DNA of 64,000 nt from Nonomuraea gerenzanensis (GCF_020215645.1 NZ_CP084058.1:3968001-4032000), one strand, 5' to 3'. Numbered from the stretch's first letter, positions 49,144 through 57,841 are shown. A program made the numbers and translations. Notes: generated by a model not told the origin, from the sequence alone.

Positions 49144-50801
49144 TCGTCGCGCAGGCCGTCGGCCGCGCCCTGGCGGCGTGCGGGGCGGACACCGTCTTCG
49201 GGGTGGTCGGCAGCGGCAACTTCCACGTCACCGACGCCCTCGTGGCGAGCGGCGCGCGCTTCGTCGCCGCCCGCCACGAGGGCGGCGCCGCCACCATGGC
49301 CGACGCCTACGCCAGGATGAGCGGGCGGATCGGCGTGGTGTCCGTGCACCAGGGGCCGGGGCTCACCAACGCCATGACCGGCCTCACGGAGGCGGCCAAG
49401 AGCCGTACCCCGCTGATCGTGCTGGCCGCCGAGGCCACCGAGACCCGCTCCAACTTCCACATCGACCAGGCCGCCCTGGCCACCGCGGTCGGTGCGGTGG
49501 CGCTGCGGGTGACCTCGGCGGGGACGGCGGTGGCGCAGGCGGTCGAGGCGTACCGGGTGGCGGTGCGGGAGCGGCGCACGGTGCTGCTGAACCTGCCCCT
49601 CGACGTCCAGGCCGCCGCCTGCGAAGGGCCTGACGACCTGGACGCGCTCGTCGCCCGCCTCCTGCCTGCCGCGCAGCCCGCCGGGCCCGCTGACGCGTCC
49701 AGCCGAGAGCTGCCGGGTGAGGTGGCGGCGCTGGCCGGAGCGTTGGAGGCGGCGCGGCGGCCGGTGTTCATCGCCGGGCGCGGCGCCAGGCACGCGCGCC
49801 GCGAGCTGGAGGAGCTGGCCGAGCGGACCGGCGCGCTGCTGGCGACGTCCGCCGTGGCCAAGGGGCTCTTCCGTGGCAGCCCGTGGGACCTGGACGTGTC
49901 CGGCGGTTTCGCCACGCCCCTGACCGCCGAGCTGATCCGCGGGGCCGACCTGGTCGTCGCCTGGGGCTGCGCCCTGAACATGTGGACCACCCGCCACGGC
50001 TCCCTCATCTCCCCGGGAGCCACGGTCGTCAAGGTGGACCTCGACGCCGCGGCGCTCAAGGCGCACGTCCCCGCCGACCTGGGCGTGGTGGGCGACGTGG
50101 CCGAGGTCGCCCGCGCGGTGACCGCCCAGGCCGTGCGGTCGCCCGGTTACCGTACGCCGGAGCTGGCCGGCCGCATCCGGGCCGAGGGGCGCTGGCAGGC
50201 CGTGCCGTACGAGGACGAGAGCGGCGGCGGGCGGATCGACCCGAGGACGCTCACGATCGGCCTGGACGAGCTGCTGCCTCCGGAGCGGATCGTCTCCACC
50301 GACTCCGGAAATTTCATGGGATATCCGGCGATGTTTCTGGATGTCCCGGACGAGGGTGGGTTCTGCTTCACGCAGGCGTTCCAGTCCGTCGGGCTGGGCC
50401 TGGCGACGGCGATCGGCGCCGCCGTGGCCCGTCCCGACCGCCTGCCCGTGGCCGCGCTCGGCGACGGCGGCTTGTTGATGGGGCTGGCCGAGCTGGAGAC
50501 CGTGGTCAGGCTCGGGCTGCCGATGGTGATCGTGGTGTACGACGACGAGGCGTACGGGGCGGAGGTTCATCACTTCGGCCCGCACGGGCTCCCGCTCGGC
50601 ACCGTCACCTTCCCTCCCGCCGACCTGGCCGCCATCGCCCGCGGCCACGGCCTGGCCGCCGTGACCGTCACCGCCCGCGAGGACCTGGCCGGCGTGGCGG
50701 ACTGGCTGAACGGCCCTCGCGACCGGCCGCTGCTGGTGCACGCCAAGGTGGCGGGGGAGCGCGGCTCGTGGTGGCTGGAGGAGGCCTTCAAGGGCCACTG
50801 A
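49140..50801 (+). CDS. Thiamine-diphosphate-dependent enzyme (acetolactate synthase/benzoylformate decarboxylase-like)
   Basis: The 553-residue protein has three ThDP-enzyme domains. The N-terminal Pyr domain carries the catalytic Glu in FVAARHEGGAATMADAYARM. A middle DHS-like domain follows (ARRPVFIAGRGARHARRELE). The C-terminal PP domain carries GDGGLLMGLAELETVVRLGL and YDDEAYGAEVHHFG. The usual second Asn of GDG-Nx is replaced by Asp (VVYDDEAYG). It probably decarboxylates or ligates a 2-keto acid. TTG 49140 overlaps the cyclase stop. The cyclase partner suggests a ring-opening then keto-acid step, an inference only. Confidence 0.88.
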   Translation: MIVAQAVGRALAACGADTVFGVVGSGNFHVTDALVASGARFVAARHEGGAATMADAYARMSGRIGVVSVHQGPGLTNAMTGLTEAAKSRTPLIVLAAEATETRSNFHIDQAALATAVGAVALRVTSAGTAVAQAVEAYRVAVRERRTVLLNLPLDVQAAACEGPDDLDALVARLLPAAQPAGPADASSRELPGEVAALAGALEAARRPVFIAGRGARHARRELEELAERTGALLATSAVAKGLFRGSPWDLDVSGGFATPLTAELIRGADLVVAWGCALNMWTTRHGSLISPGATVVKVDLDAAALKAHVPADLGVVGDVAEVARAVTAQAVRSPGYRTPELAGRIRAEGRWQAVPYEDESGGGRIDPRTLTIGLDELLPPERIVSTDSGNFMGYPAMFLDVPDEGGFCFTQAFQSVGLGLATAIGAAVARPDRLPVAALGDGGLLMGLAELETVVRLGLPMVIVVYDDEAYGAEVHHFGPHGLPLGTVTFPPADLAAIARGHGLAAVTVTAREDLAGVADWLNGPRDRPLLVHAKVAGERGSWWLEEAFKGH

Positions 50802-50810
50802 GCGCGAGAG

Positions 50811-50895
50811 CCCGGGCGTCCGGAGCCTGCGAGAGGCGCCGGGTGGCCCGGGCGTTCACAGCGCTGAGAAGACACGCGGCCCGGGCGTTCAGAGC
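50811..50895. repeat. Three imperfect direct repeats reaching into the dhaM stop codon
   Basis: Copies start at about 50811, 50847 and 50880; the last two are CCCGGGCGTTCACAGC and CCCGGGCGTTCAGAGC, 33 bp apart. The third contains the dhaM stop codon (50889-50891). In the second copy the stop codon is repeated in frame (50856-50858). It fills the 87-bp gap between convergent genes. Confidence 0.75.
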
Positions 50896-51263
50896 TTGCG
50901 GAAGGCGCGGGCCTCCTCGGCCGCCTCCAGCACGTCGGCCAGCGGCGCGCCCGCGCCCGCCGCCACCGCCGCCGCGATCGCCCCCTCCACGAACGGCACG
51001 TCGGCCACCACCACCCGCCCGTCCTCCTCCAGCAGCCGGGCGGTCAGCACCGAGCTGCCCAGATCCGGGATGATCACCACCCCGACCCCGCGATCGACGT
51101 CGCGCACGGCCGCCTCGATGAGGTCCAGGCTCGTGCCCAGCCCGCCGTCCGCCGTGCCCCCGGCCGCCGCCACGGGCGCGTCCTCGCCCGCGATCCCGCG
51201 CGCCAGCGCCGCCGCCTCGGCCGCCAGGCCCGCGCTGTGCGAGACCAGCACCAGACCCACCAT
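50889..51263 (-). CDS. dhaM: Dihydroxyacetone kinase phosphotransfer subunit DhaM (EIIA domain only)
   Basis: This 124-residue protein is a mannose-type EIIA: MVGLVLVSHSAGLAAEAAAL (active His in SHS), then ADGGLGTSLDLIEAAVRDVD, GVGVVIIPDLGSSVLTARLL and VADVPFVEGAIAAAVAAGAG. Escherichia coli DhaM is a fusion with HPr and EI-like domains; here only the EIIA part is present, so general PTS proteins must supply phosphate. It passes phosphate to DhaL-ADP. ATG 51263. It is the last gene of dhaKLM. The 3' end overlaps a direct repeat. Confidence 0.88.
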   Translation of the reverse strand: MVGLVLVSHSAGLAAEAAALARGIAGEDAPVAAAGGTADGGLGTSLDLIEAAVRDVDRGVGVVIIPDLGSSVLTARLLEEDGRVVVADVPFVEGAIAAAVAAGAGAPLADVLEAAEEARAFRKL

Positions 51264-51317
51264 CACGCCGCCCCCGCCACCTCCCGTCGTCGTACCACCG
51301 GCCACCCGGGGCACCGG

Positions 51318-51935
51318 CTAGCCCGCCACGCCGGCCAGCGCGGCCATGATCAGCGTCGCCGACGCCGCGCCAGGGTCCTCGTGCCCGATGCTGCGCTCGC
51401 CGAGGTAGCTGGCCCGCCCCTTCCTGGCCTGCATCGGGATCGTGGCCTTGGAGCCCTCCGCCGCCGCGCGGGCCGCCTGGTCCAGCGCCTGGCGGACGCC
51501 CACGCCGTCGCGTACGGCCAGGGCCAGCGCGCGCGAGGCGGGCGCCAGCGCGTCCACCATGGTCTTGTCGCCCAGCGCGGCCTTGCCCAGCCGCTCGACC
51601 GCCACCACGCCCTCCTCGAACGCCGCGGCGAACGCGGCCAGCGTCACCGGCGACTCCAGCGCCTTGCCCATCTGCCGGAACAGCGACCCGTACAGCGGCC
51701 CGGAAGCACCCCCGACGCGGCGGATCAGCGTCGCGCCCGCCGTCGTCAGCACCTCGGCCTCCGACCCGGGCGCCGAGTCGGCCAGCGCCTTGAGCACCTC
51801 GGTGAAGCCGCGGTCGAGGTTGGTGCCGTGGTCGGCGTCGCCGATCGCCGCGTCCAGCCGGGTCAGCCGGTCGCGGTCGGCGCGCACGAGCCTGGCGCAC
51901 TCCTCGAACCAGGCCACGAACAGCGCGGTCTCCAT
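51318..51935 (-). CDS. dhaL: Dihydroxyacetone kinase ADP-binding subunit DhaL
   Basis: This is a 205-residue DhaL domain. The nucleotide-binding Asp motif is LDAAIGDADHGTNLDRGFTE, and VGGASGPLYGSLFRQMGKAL with MQARKGRASYLGERSIGHED follow, as in the family. It holds ADP/ATP as a bound cofactor and phosphorylates dihydroxyacetone held on DhaK. The ATG 51935 overlaps the dhaK stop (TGATG). Confidence 0.93.
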   Translation of the reverse strand: METALFVAWFEECARLVRADRDRLTRLDAAIGDADHGTNLDRGFTEVLKALADSAPGSEAEVLTTAGATLIRRVGGASGPLYGSLFRQMGKALESPVTLAAFAAAFEEGVVAVERLGKAALGDKTMVDALAPASRALALAVRDGVGVRQALDQAARAAAEGSKATIPMQARKGRASYLGERSIGHEDPGAASATLIMAALAGVAG

Positions 51936-52915
51936 CACCGCCCCCAGCGCAGGGCGGGCGTCTCGACCGGCGCGTCCCACAGCCGGGTCAGCGCGTCGTC
52001 GAGGCGGCAGACGGTCACCGAGAAGCCCTGCATCTCCAGGCTCGTCACGTAGTTGCCCACCAGCGACCGGGCCACCCGCGCCCCCTTGCCCTTGACGAAC
52101 GCCGCCACCTCAGCGAAGACCACGTACAGCTCCATGAGGGGGGTGCCGCCCATGCCGTTCACCATCACCAGCAGGTCGCCCTGGAGCGGCAGGTCGCTGT
52201 GCACGGCCTCCATGGCCACGCCCGCCAGCTCGCGCGCCGACACCATCGTCACCCTGGCCCGCCCCGGCTCGCCGTGGATGCCGATGCCCAGCTCCACGTC
52301 CGTCTCCGGCAGGTCGAACGTGGGCTTCCCGGCCGCCGGGGCCGTGCACGAGGACAGCGCGATGCCGAACGACCTGCTGCGCTCGTTCACCTCGGCCGCC
52401 ACGGCCGCCACCTCGTTCAGCGCGGCGCCCCGCTCGGCCAGCGCGCCGGCCGTCTTCTCCACGAACAGCGTCGCGCCGGTGCCGCGGCGGCCCGCCGTGT
52501 AGAGGGAGTCCTGGACGGCCACGTCGTCGTCGATCAGCACGCTGGTCACCTCGACGTCCTCCACCAGCTCGGCGGCCATCTCGAAGTTGAGCACGTCGCC
52601 GGTGTAGTTCTTGACGATGTGCAGCACCCCCGCGCCGCCGTCGACGGCTCTCGTGGCGTCGATGATCTGGTCGGGGACGGGTGAGGTGAAGACCTCACCG
52701 GGGCAGGCGGCGTCGAGCATGCCGTACCCGACGAACCCGGCGTGCAGCGGCTCGTGCCCCGAGCCGCCACCGGAGACCAGGCCCACCTTCCCCTGGCGCG
52801 GGCCGTCTGCCCGGTAGACCACCTGGTCGCGGATGCGCAGCGACGGGTGGGCCGCCGCCATGCCGTTCAACGCGTCTTCAACCACGGAGTCGGCCGAGTT
52901 GATGAGCTTCTTCAT
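51935..52915 (-). CDS. dhaK: Dihydroxyacetone kinase substrate-binding subunit DhaK
   Basis: The 326-residue protein shows [20 protein letters not shown], the strongly conserved [19 protein letters not shown] with [13 protein letters not shown], and [13 protein letters not shown], whose His binds dihydroxyacetone covalently as a hemiaminal. It works with DhaL and the PTS component DhaM to make DHAP from dihydroxyacetone, feeding glycolysis. ATG 52915 was chosen; an upstream TTG 52921 is less likely. It is divergent from the P450 gene with a 54-bp gap. Confidence 0.95.
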   Translation of the reverse strand: MKKLINSADSVVEDALNGMAAAHPSLRIRDQVVYRADGPRQGKVGLVSGGGSGHEPLHAGFVGYGMLDAACPGEVFTSPVPDQIIDATRAVDGGAGVLHIVKNYTGDVLNFEMAAELVEDVEVTSVLIDDDVAVQDSLYTAGRRGTGATLFVEKTAGALAERGAALNEVAAVAAEVNERSRSFGIALSSCTAPAAGKPTFDLPETDVELGIGIHGEPGRARVTMVSARELAGVAMEAVHSDLPLQGDLLVMVNGMGGTPLMELYVVFAEVAAFVKGKGARVARSLVGNYVTSLEMQGFSVTVCRLDDALTRLWDAPVETPALRWGR

Positions 52916-52933
52916 GGTCAAAACATCTGCCCG

Positions 52934-52962
52934 TTTTCACGACCGCGCAAGCGTCGTAGCGT
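52934..52962 (+). promoter_or_regulatory. Promoter for a leaderless P450 transcript
   Basis: TAGCGT (52957-52962) is a fair -10 and TTTTCA (52934-52939) a weak -35 with 17 bp between. The expected start site is at or next to GTG 52970, with no ribosome binding site, so the mRNA is probably leaderless. Confidence 0.4.
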
Positions 52963-52969
52963 GGGCGGC

Positions 52970-54136
52970 GTGGATGTCGTCTACGACCCGTACGACCCCG
53001 CGGTGAACGACGAGCCCTACCCCGTCTACGCCCGGCTGCGTGCGCACGCGCCCCTGTACCACAATCCCGGCCTCGGCTTCTGGGCGCTGTCGCGCCACGC
53101 CGACGTCTCGGCCGCGCTCGGCGACAGCTCGCTGCTGTCCAGCGATCACGGCCCCATGCTGGACCCGGGCGCGTGGGGGCCGCACGCGCGCACGTTCCTG
53201 TCGTTCGTGGCCATGGACCCGCCCGAGCACACCCGCATGCGCGCCGCCATCTCGCGCGGGTTCACCCCGCGCCGGGTGGCCGCGCTCGAACCCATGATCA
53301 GGCAGCTCGCCCGCGGCCACATCGAGCGGGCGGTCGAGCGGCGCACGTTCGACTTCGCCCGGGAGATCGCGGCCAGGCTGCCGCTCGACGTGATCTCCGA
53401 GCTGGTGGGGGTGCCGCCGTCCGACCGGGCGCACGTCCGCAGGAACTTCGGCGCCCTGCTCGTCTACGACCCCGAAGGCAGGATGGCCGAGGACGGGCTC
53501 AAGAGCGTCATCGGCCTCGGCGACTACTACCGCTCGATCATCACAGAACGCAGGAAGTCGCCCCGCGACGACCTCGTCTCCGTGCTCGTCGCCGACGACG
53601 GGCTCACCGACGAGGACATCGTGGCCTTCCTCTTCCTGCTCATCGGCGCCGGCGCGGAGACCACCACCCACCTGCTCAGCGCCGCCTGGTACTGGGCGTG
53701 GCGCAACCCCGGCCAGCGCGCCGCCGCCTTCGACGGGGCGATCGAGGCGTGGGTGGAGGAGACGCTGCGCTACGACACGCCCGCGCACGGCGTCGCCCGC
53801 CGCCTCACGCGCGACACCGACTGGTACGGCGTACGTGTGCCCAAGGACGCCAGGATGTGGCTGCTGATCGGCTCCGCCAACCGCGACGAGGCCGTCTTCC
53901 CCGACCCCGGCACCTACGACCTGAGCCGCGACACCGGCCGCGCCATCAGCTTCGGCTCCGGCCGCCACTACTGCCTCGGTGGCCCCCTCGCCCGGCTGGA
54001 GGCCCGGATCGCCCTGGAGGAGCTGACGAAGGCCGTCGAGCCCGGCTACGACGTCGATCCGGCCGGCATCAGGCGCACCGCGCACGGCAACGTCAGAGGC
54101 ATGGTCAGCCTCCCCACTACCGTGACACCCGCCTGA
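52970..54136 (+). CDS. Cytochrome P450
   Basis: The 388-residue soluble bacterial P450 has the I-helix oxygen-binding segment FLLIGAGAETTTHLLSAAW, the E-x-x-R in VEETLRYDTPAHGVARRL and the heme Cys in ISFGSGRHYCLGGPLARLEA (F-x-x-G-x-H-x-C-x-G). VAMDPPEHTRMRAAISRGFTP is the usual C-helix region. It should hydroxylate a small lipophilic compound with electrons from a ferredoxin; no ferredoxin or reductase gene adjoins it. GTG 52970 fits a leaderless transcript. It lies 18 bp upstream of plsC on the same strand. Confidence 0.94.
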   Translation: MDVVYDPYDPAVNDEPYPVYARLRAHAPLYHNPGLGFWALSRHADVSAALGDSSLLSSDHGPMLDPGAWGPHARTFLSFVAMDPPEHTRMRAAISRGFTPRRVAALEPMIRQLARGHIERAVERRTFDFAREIAARLPLDVISELVGVPPSDRAHVRRNFGALLVYDPEGRMAEDGLKSVIGLGDYYRSIITERRKSPRDDLVSVLVADDGLTDEDIVAFLFLLIGAGAETTTHLLSAAWYWAWRNPGQRAAAFDGAIEAWVEETLRYDTPAHGVARRLTRDTDWYGVRVPKDARMWLLIGSANRDEAVFPDPGTYDLSRDTGRAISFGSGRHYCLGGPLARLEARIALEELTKAVEPGYDVDPAGIRRTAHGNVRGMVSLPTTVTPA

Positions 54137-54154
54137 GTAGGTTACCGTTCGCAC

Positions 54155-54901
54155 ATGGCTGAGATCGTGTACCCGCCGGTGATCGCCGCCGCGCGGACCC
54201 TCTTTCGCGTGCTCGACATCCGCTTCCGCATGGAGGGCACCGAGCACGTGCCGCGGTCCGGGGGAGCGGTGCTGGTGAGCAACCACATCAGCTACCTCGA
54301 CTTCATCTTCGCGGGCTTCGCCGCGCTGCCGTCGAAGCGGCTCGTGCGCTTCATGGCCAAGGAGGACGTCTTCACGCACCGGATCTCGGGGCCGCTGATG
54401 CGCGGGATGCACCACATCCCGGTCGACCGGGGGGCGGGCGCGGGCTCGTACGCCACGGCGCTGCGCATGCTGAAGGCGGGCGAGGTCGTCGGCGTCTTCG
54501 CCGAGGCCACGATCAGCCGGTCGTTCACCGTCAAGGAGATCAAGAACGGGGCCATCCGCATGGCCATGGCCACGGGCACCCCGATCATCCCGGTGGGGTT
54601 GTGGGGCAGCCAGCGGCTGTGGACCAAGGGGCGGCCGCGCAGACTGCTGCAGCGGCACGTGCCGCTCACCATCCTGGTGGGGGAGCCGATCTACCCCAAG
54701 CGCGGGGAGAACGTCAACGAGCACACCGCCGATCTGCACGCCCGGCTGTCCGAGCTGGTGGATCGGGCGCAGCGGACGTATCCGGAGGTGCCGCAGGGGG
54801 TGTGGTGGCAGCCCGCCCATCTCGGTGGCACGGCGCCGACGCCCGAGGAGGCGGCCGCCATGGACGCCGCCGAGGCCGAGGCCCGCGCCAAGCGCGACTG
54901 A
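54155..54901 (+). CDS. 1-acyl-sn-glycerol-3-phosphate acyltransferase-like (PlsC)
   Basis: The 248-residue acyltransferase shows NHISYLDFIFAG (NHxxxxD motif I), VDRGAGAGSYATALRMLKAG, GVFAEATISRSFTVKEIKNG, in place of the usual FPEGT motif III, and PIIPVGLWGSQRLWTKG. The pattern EATISRSF is seen in an actinobacterial PlsC subgroup; here the preceding Pro is Ala. It acylates lysophosphatidate or a similar lipid on the inner membrane. In related genomes plsC sits between cmk and der; here that slot is empty, and this gene may or may not be its equivalent. ATG 54155. Co-transcription with the P450 is likely. Confidence 0.88.
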   Translation: MAEIVYPPVIAAARTLFRVLDIRFRMEGTEHVPRSGGAVLVSNHISYLDFIFAGFAALPSKRLVRFMAKEDVFTHRISGPLMRGMHHIPVDRGAGAGSYATALRMLKAGEVVGVFAEATISRSFTVKEIKNGAIRMAMATGTPIIPVGLWGSQRLWTKGRPRRLLQRHVPLTILVGEPIYPKRGENVNEHTADLHARLSELVDRAQRTYPEVPQGVWWQPAHLGGTAPTPEEAAAMDAAEAEARAKRD

Positions 54902-55045
54902 TCCCCGGGCTGGGCGCCTTTCCGGCCGACCGGCTGTCCGCCGTCGCGTCGCCTGCCGCGTCCTGCCGCACCGGCGCTCAGCGGGCGCGCAACGCCGTCC
55001 GGGCCTCCGGGCCGCACCCGCCGAAGCGCCGCGGCCCGGCGCAGC

Positions 55046-55852
55046 TCAGATCGCGGCCTGGTAGGCGCTGGCCCGCATGCCCGCCAGCAACCCAGCCGTC
55101 TGCTCCGGCGTATACCGCCGCACCGGATCATGATGCAGCAGCCCCTCGATGAGCGGCCGCATCACCCCGGCCCGCCGGGGCGGCGGATACGGCCCGCTGC
55201 GGGCCATGCCGAGCACGGTGGCGGCGTCCTGCCCCGGGTAGGGCGGCTGGCCCTCGATGGCGCTGTAGAGGGTGGCGCCGAAGGACCACATGTCGGCCTC
55301 CTTGCTGGCCGGCCCGCCGTGCAGCCGCTCGGGCGCCATGAAGGCGGGCGTGCCGCGCAGGCGGCGGGAGGTGGTCATGCGGATGTCGCCCTCGGCCGTC
55401 GCGATGCCGAAGTCGGTCAGCACCACCCGGTCGCCGGTCAGCATGACGTTGGCGGGTTTGACGTCACGGTGCAGCACCCCGGCCTGGTGGGCGGTGCGCA
55501 GCGCCGCGAGCAGGTGCTGGCCGATGGCCGCCACCGACTGGGCGGGCAGCGTGCCCACCTGGGAGAGCAACTGGTGCAACGAGAGCCCGTCGAGGTACTC
55601 CATCACGATCCAGAGCTTGCCGCCCTCCTCGATCAGGTCGTGGACCGTGATGATGTTGGGGTGCGTCAGCCCGGCGGCCATCCGGGCCTCACGCAGCACC
55701 CGGCGGCGCACCATCTCGGCCTCACCGGCCAAGGTCAGCTCCTTAAGCGCCACCGTACGGTGGAGGAGCTGATCGAACGCCCGCCAGACGACTCCCATAC
55801 CCCCACGACCGGCCTCCTCGTTCAGGAGGTACCGTCCGCCGATCTTCCGCAT
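55046..55852 (-). CDS. Hanks-type Ser/Thr protein kinase without membrane anchor
   Basis: The 268-residue protein consists almost wholly of the kinase domain. Its P-loop is EAGRGGMGVVWRAFDQLLHR, and the VALKELTL Lys, HRDVKPANVMLTGD catalytic loop, LTDFGIATAEGDIRM (DFG), GTPAFMAPERL (APE) and DMWSFGATLY follow. Only about 15 residues follow the domain, so the transmembrane and PASTA or sensor parts found in most actinobacterial kinases are absent. Autonomous soluble signalling is possible. ATG 55852. The preceding 54902-55045 gap (plus orientation) shows no gene. An inverted repeat spans the region just upstream of the start. Confidence 0.92.
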   Translation of the reverse strand: MRKIGGRYLLNEEAGRGGMGVVWRAFDQLLHRTVALKELTLAGEAEMVRRRVLREARMAAGLTHPNIITVHDLIEEGGKLWIVMEYLDGLSLHQLLSQVGTLPAQSVAAIGQHLLAALRTAHQAGVLHRDVKPANVMLTGDRVVLTDFGIATAEGDIRMTTSRRLRGTPAFMAPERLHGGPASKEADMWSFGATLYSAIEGQPPYPGQDAATVLGMARSGPYPPPRRAGVMRPLIEGLLHHDPVRRYTPEQTAGLLAGMRASAYQAAI

Positions 55853-55855
55853 ACC

Positions 55856-55875
55856 ATCCCCTCAAGCTCGGGGAT
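55856..55875. promoter_or_regulatory. Inverted repeat just upstream of the kinase start
   Basis: ATCCCC (55856-55861) and GGGGAT (55870-55875) are complementary with 8 bp between, and on the minus strand the GGGGAT arm lies 3 bp before the kinase ATG and contains its Shine-Dalgarno-like GAGGGG. It may act as an operator or as an RNA hairpin hiding the start. Confidence 0.4.
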
Positions 55876-55908
55876 AATCATGTCACCTCAGCACAGGCTG
55901 TAGGGTGC

Positions 55909-57156
55909 CTAACGTGATCTGGATATGTCGGAAAGTGTAGGTTCGCTGGTCAGAGGCCCAGAAAATTGATCTGACAAAGCGCGCCACACCAGACCGACTG
56001 CCACCAAACATACTCCTGTGGCGCCCACGAGGGCGGCCGTAAGGCCGGCCAGCTCCGCCACGACGCCGCCCAGGGCCGCTCCCAGCGGCATGCCACCCAT
56101 CCCGATGAGGCGGTATGCCGAATTGACCCGGCCGAGCAGTTCCGCCGGGATCAGGCGCTGCCGGGTGGAGATCAACAGCACGTTCCCGGCGGCGCCGAGC
56201 AGGCCCCACAGCACCGCCACCGGGTAGAGCGTCCACGGCGACGGCGCCAGCACCGGCACCAGGAGCAGCAGGCTGACGAGCAGCCAGTTGCCCACCAGCG
56301 TGCCCAGCTCGCCGAAGAGCGCCGCCGCCCGCCCGGCCAGCAGCGACCCGAACACCGCCCCGACCGCGAAGGCCGTGGTCATCAGGCCGTACTCGCCGGG
56401 CTCCAGCCCGATGCGCGAGCCGTCGCCGACCGCCCACAGCACGAAGACGGCGAAGTAGCCGGCGTTGGCCAGGTTGAGCAGGCCGGCGGTGACGGCGAGG
56501 CTGCGCAGGATCCGGTGGCCCCACAGGTAACGCAGGGCCTCGGCGATGTCAGCCCGCATCGGGCGGCGCGCGGACGGCCCCGGCAGCCGGTACGTGCCGC
56601 GCATGCCCAGCAGGAGCAGCCCCGCGGCGCCGTACAGGAGGGCGGGGGAGCCGAAGACGGCGGCGGGCAGCGCCACGACGAGCAGCCCCGCCACGGGAGC
56701 GCCGACGAAGTCGTTGCCGATCAGCTGGGCGGTGGAGACGCGGCCGTTCGCCCTGGTCAGCTCCCCCTCGGGGACGGTCATGGGCAGCACCGACTGCGCC
56801 GACAGGTCCGCGAACACCTCGCACACCCCGGCCAGCAGCACGGCGGCGAGCAGCAGCCAGAGGTTCAGCGCGCCGAGGACGGCCAGGACGGTGACGGCGG
56901 CCAGGAGGGCGGCGCGGACGAGGTTCGCCACGACCATGATCCAGCGCCGGTCGGCCCGGTCGGCGACGGCGCCCGCGTGCAGGGCCAGCAACAGCCAGGG
57001 CAGCGTGGTGGCGGCTCCGACGAGGGAGACGAGGGTGGGGGAGCGGGTCATCGTCACGGCCAGCAGCGGCGCCCCGATCTTCAGTACGCCGTCCGCCAGG
57101 TTGGACGCACCCGTGGATGACCAGAGGAAGGCGAACGATCGCCCGAGACGTTCCAC
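55909..57156 (-). CDS. MFS transporter (12-TM, macrolide-efflux-like)
   Basis: The roughly 415-residue transporter of the MFS_3 type has an N-terminal SFAFLWSSTGASNLADGVLK, ADRADRRWIMVVANLVRAAL (motif A-like loop), GVCEVFADLSAQSVLPMTVP, a central cytoplasmic loop (YRLPGPSARRPMRADIAEAL) and late helices ending LVAVGLVWRALSDQF. The GTG 57156 with GGAG six bases upstream is a good start; the longer frame to 57306 runs through the promoter. It is divergent from an ArsR-like regulator. The transported substance is unknown. Confidence 0.87.
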   Translation of the reverse strand: MERLGRSFAFLWSSTGASNLADGVLKIGAPLLAVTMTRSPTLVSLVGAATTLPWLLLALHAGAVADRADRRWIMVVANLVRAALLAAVTVLAVLGALNLWLLLAAVLLAGVCEVFADLSAQSVLPMTVPEGELTRANGRVSTAQLIGNDFVGAPVAGLLVVALPAAVFGSPALLYGAAGLLLLGMRGTYRLPGPSARRPMRADIAEALRYLWGHRILRSLAVTAGLLNLANAGYFAVFVLWAVGDGSRIGLEPGEYGLMTTAFAVGAVFGSLLAGRAAALFGELGTLVGNWLLVSLLLLVPVLAPSPWTLYPVAVLWGLLGAAGNVLLISTRQRLIPAELLGRVNSAYRLIGMGGMPLGAALGGVVAELAGLTAALVGATGVCLVAVGLVWRALSDQFSGPLTSEPTLSDISRSR

Positions 57157-57169
57157 AGCCGACTCCGAT

Positions 57170-57210
57170 AAAGTGTGTAAGGAAAAGTGTGCACAGGTTT
57201 CTTTGCAAAG
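57170..57210. promoter_or_regulatory. Operator cluster between the MFS and ArsR genes
   Basis: AAAGTGTG is repeated (57170-57177 and 57184-57191). TGTGCACA (57188-57195) and CTTTGCAAAG (57201-57210) are perfect palindromes. The AT-rich block fills the 70-bp divergent gap and is probably the regulator's binding region. Confidence 0.5.
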
Positions 57211-57226
57211 ATAGGCTTGCACAGTC

Positions 57227-57811
57227 ATGCAGATCAAGTCCTTCTCCGCCCGTACGCTCGACGCCAACGCGCTGAAGTCGTTCGCCCACCCGCTGCGCCT
57301 GCGCATCTACGAGCTGCTGGACGAGCACGGCCCCTCGACGGCCACCGGCCTGGCCGCCCTGCTCGGTCAGAACACCGGCGCCACCAGCTACCACCTCAGG
57401 GAGCTGGCCAAGCACGGCATGATCGAGGTCGTGGCCGGCATGGGGCGCGGCAAGGAGAAGTACTGGCGCGTCGTCCCCGGCGGCTTCTCCTACGGCGAGG
57501 CGCGCCCCGCCGACCCCGAGGTGGCGGGCGCGCTCGACTACCTGCTCGACGACCTGGTGCGCACGCGCGGCGCGGAGCTGTCCCGTTGGCGCGCGGAGTC
57601 GGAGACGGCGCCCGAGGAGTGGGTGCAGGCCAGCGTGTACGGGCGGCGCTCCCTGCGGCTCACGCCCGAGGAGACCGCGTCGATGCGGGACCAGGTGTTC
57701 GAGGTGCTGGAGCGGTACCGTGCGCTGTCGGACACCCGGGAGAACGACTCGACCGGCCACGTCATCGTGCACTTCGACGTGCTGCCGACGGGCGTGGGGG
57801 GCGGCGGCTGA
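57227..57811 (+). CDS. ArsR-type helix-turn-helix transcriptional regulator
   Basis: This 194-residue regulator shows LDANALKSFAHPLRLRIYEL, LDEHGPSTATGLAALLGQNT, GATSYHLRELAKHGMIEVVA and GRGKEKYWRVVPGGFSYGEA, the ArsR fold with wing. No metal-binding CxC is present, so it is not a typical metal sensor. The C-terminal part (about 100-194) is helical with EWVQASVYGRRSLRLTPEE, common in actinobacterial ArsR proteins tied to MFS pumps. ATG 57227. It likely represses itself and the divergent MFS gene. Confidence 0.88.
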   Translation: MQIKSFSARTLDANALKSFAHPLRLRIYELLDEHGPSTATGLAALLGQNTGATSYHLRELAKHGMIEVVAGMGRGKEKYWRVVPGGFSYGEARPADPEVAGALDYLLDDLVRTRGAELSRWRAESETAPEEWVQASVYGRRSLRLTPEETASMRDQVFEVLERYRALSDTRENDSTGHVIVHFDVLPTGVGGGG

Positions 57812-57841
57812 GGCCGGGTCAGGGGTGCGGCGGCGATCACA

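Noticed and set aside
48370..54136. Natural-product gene cluster (cyclase, ThDP enzyme, P450)
   Set aside because: No PKS, NRPS, terpene or RiPP core gene, strand changes, and primary-metabolism DhaKLM lies between.
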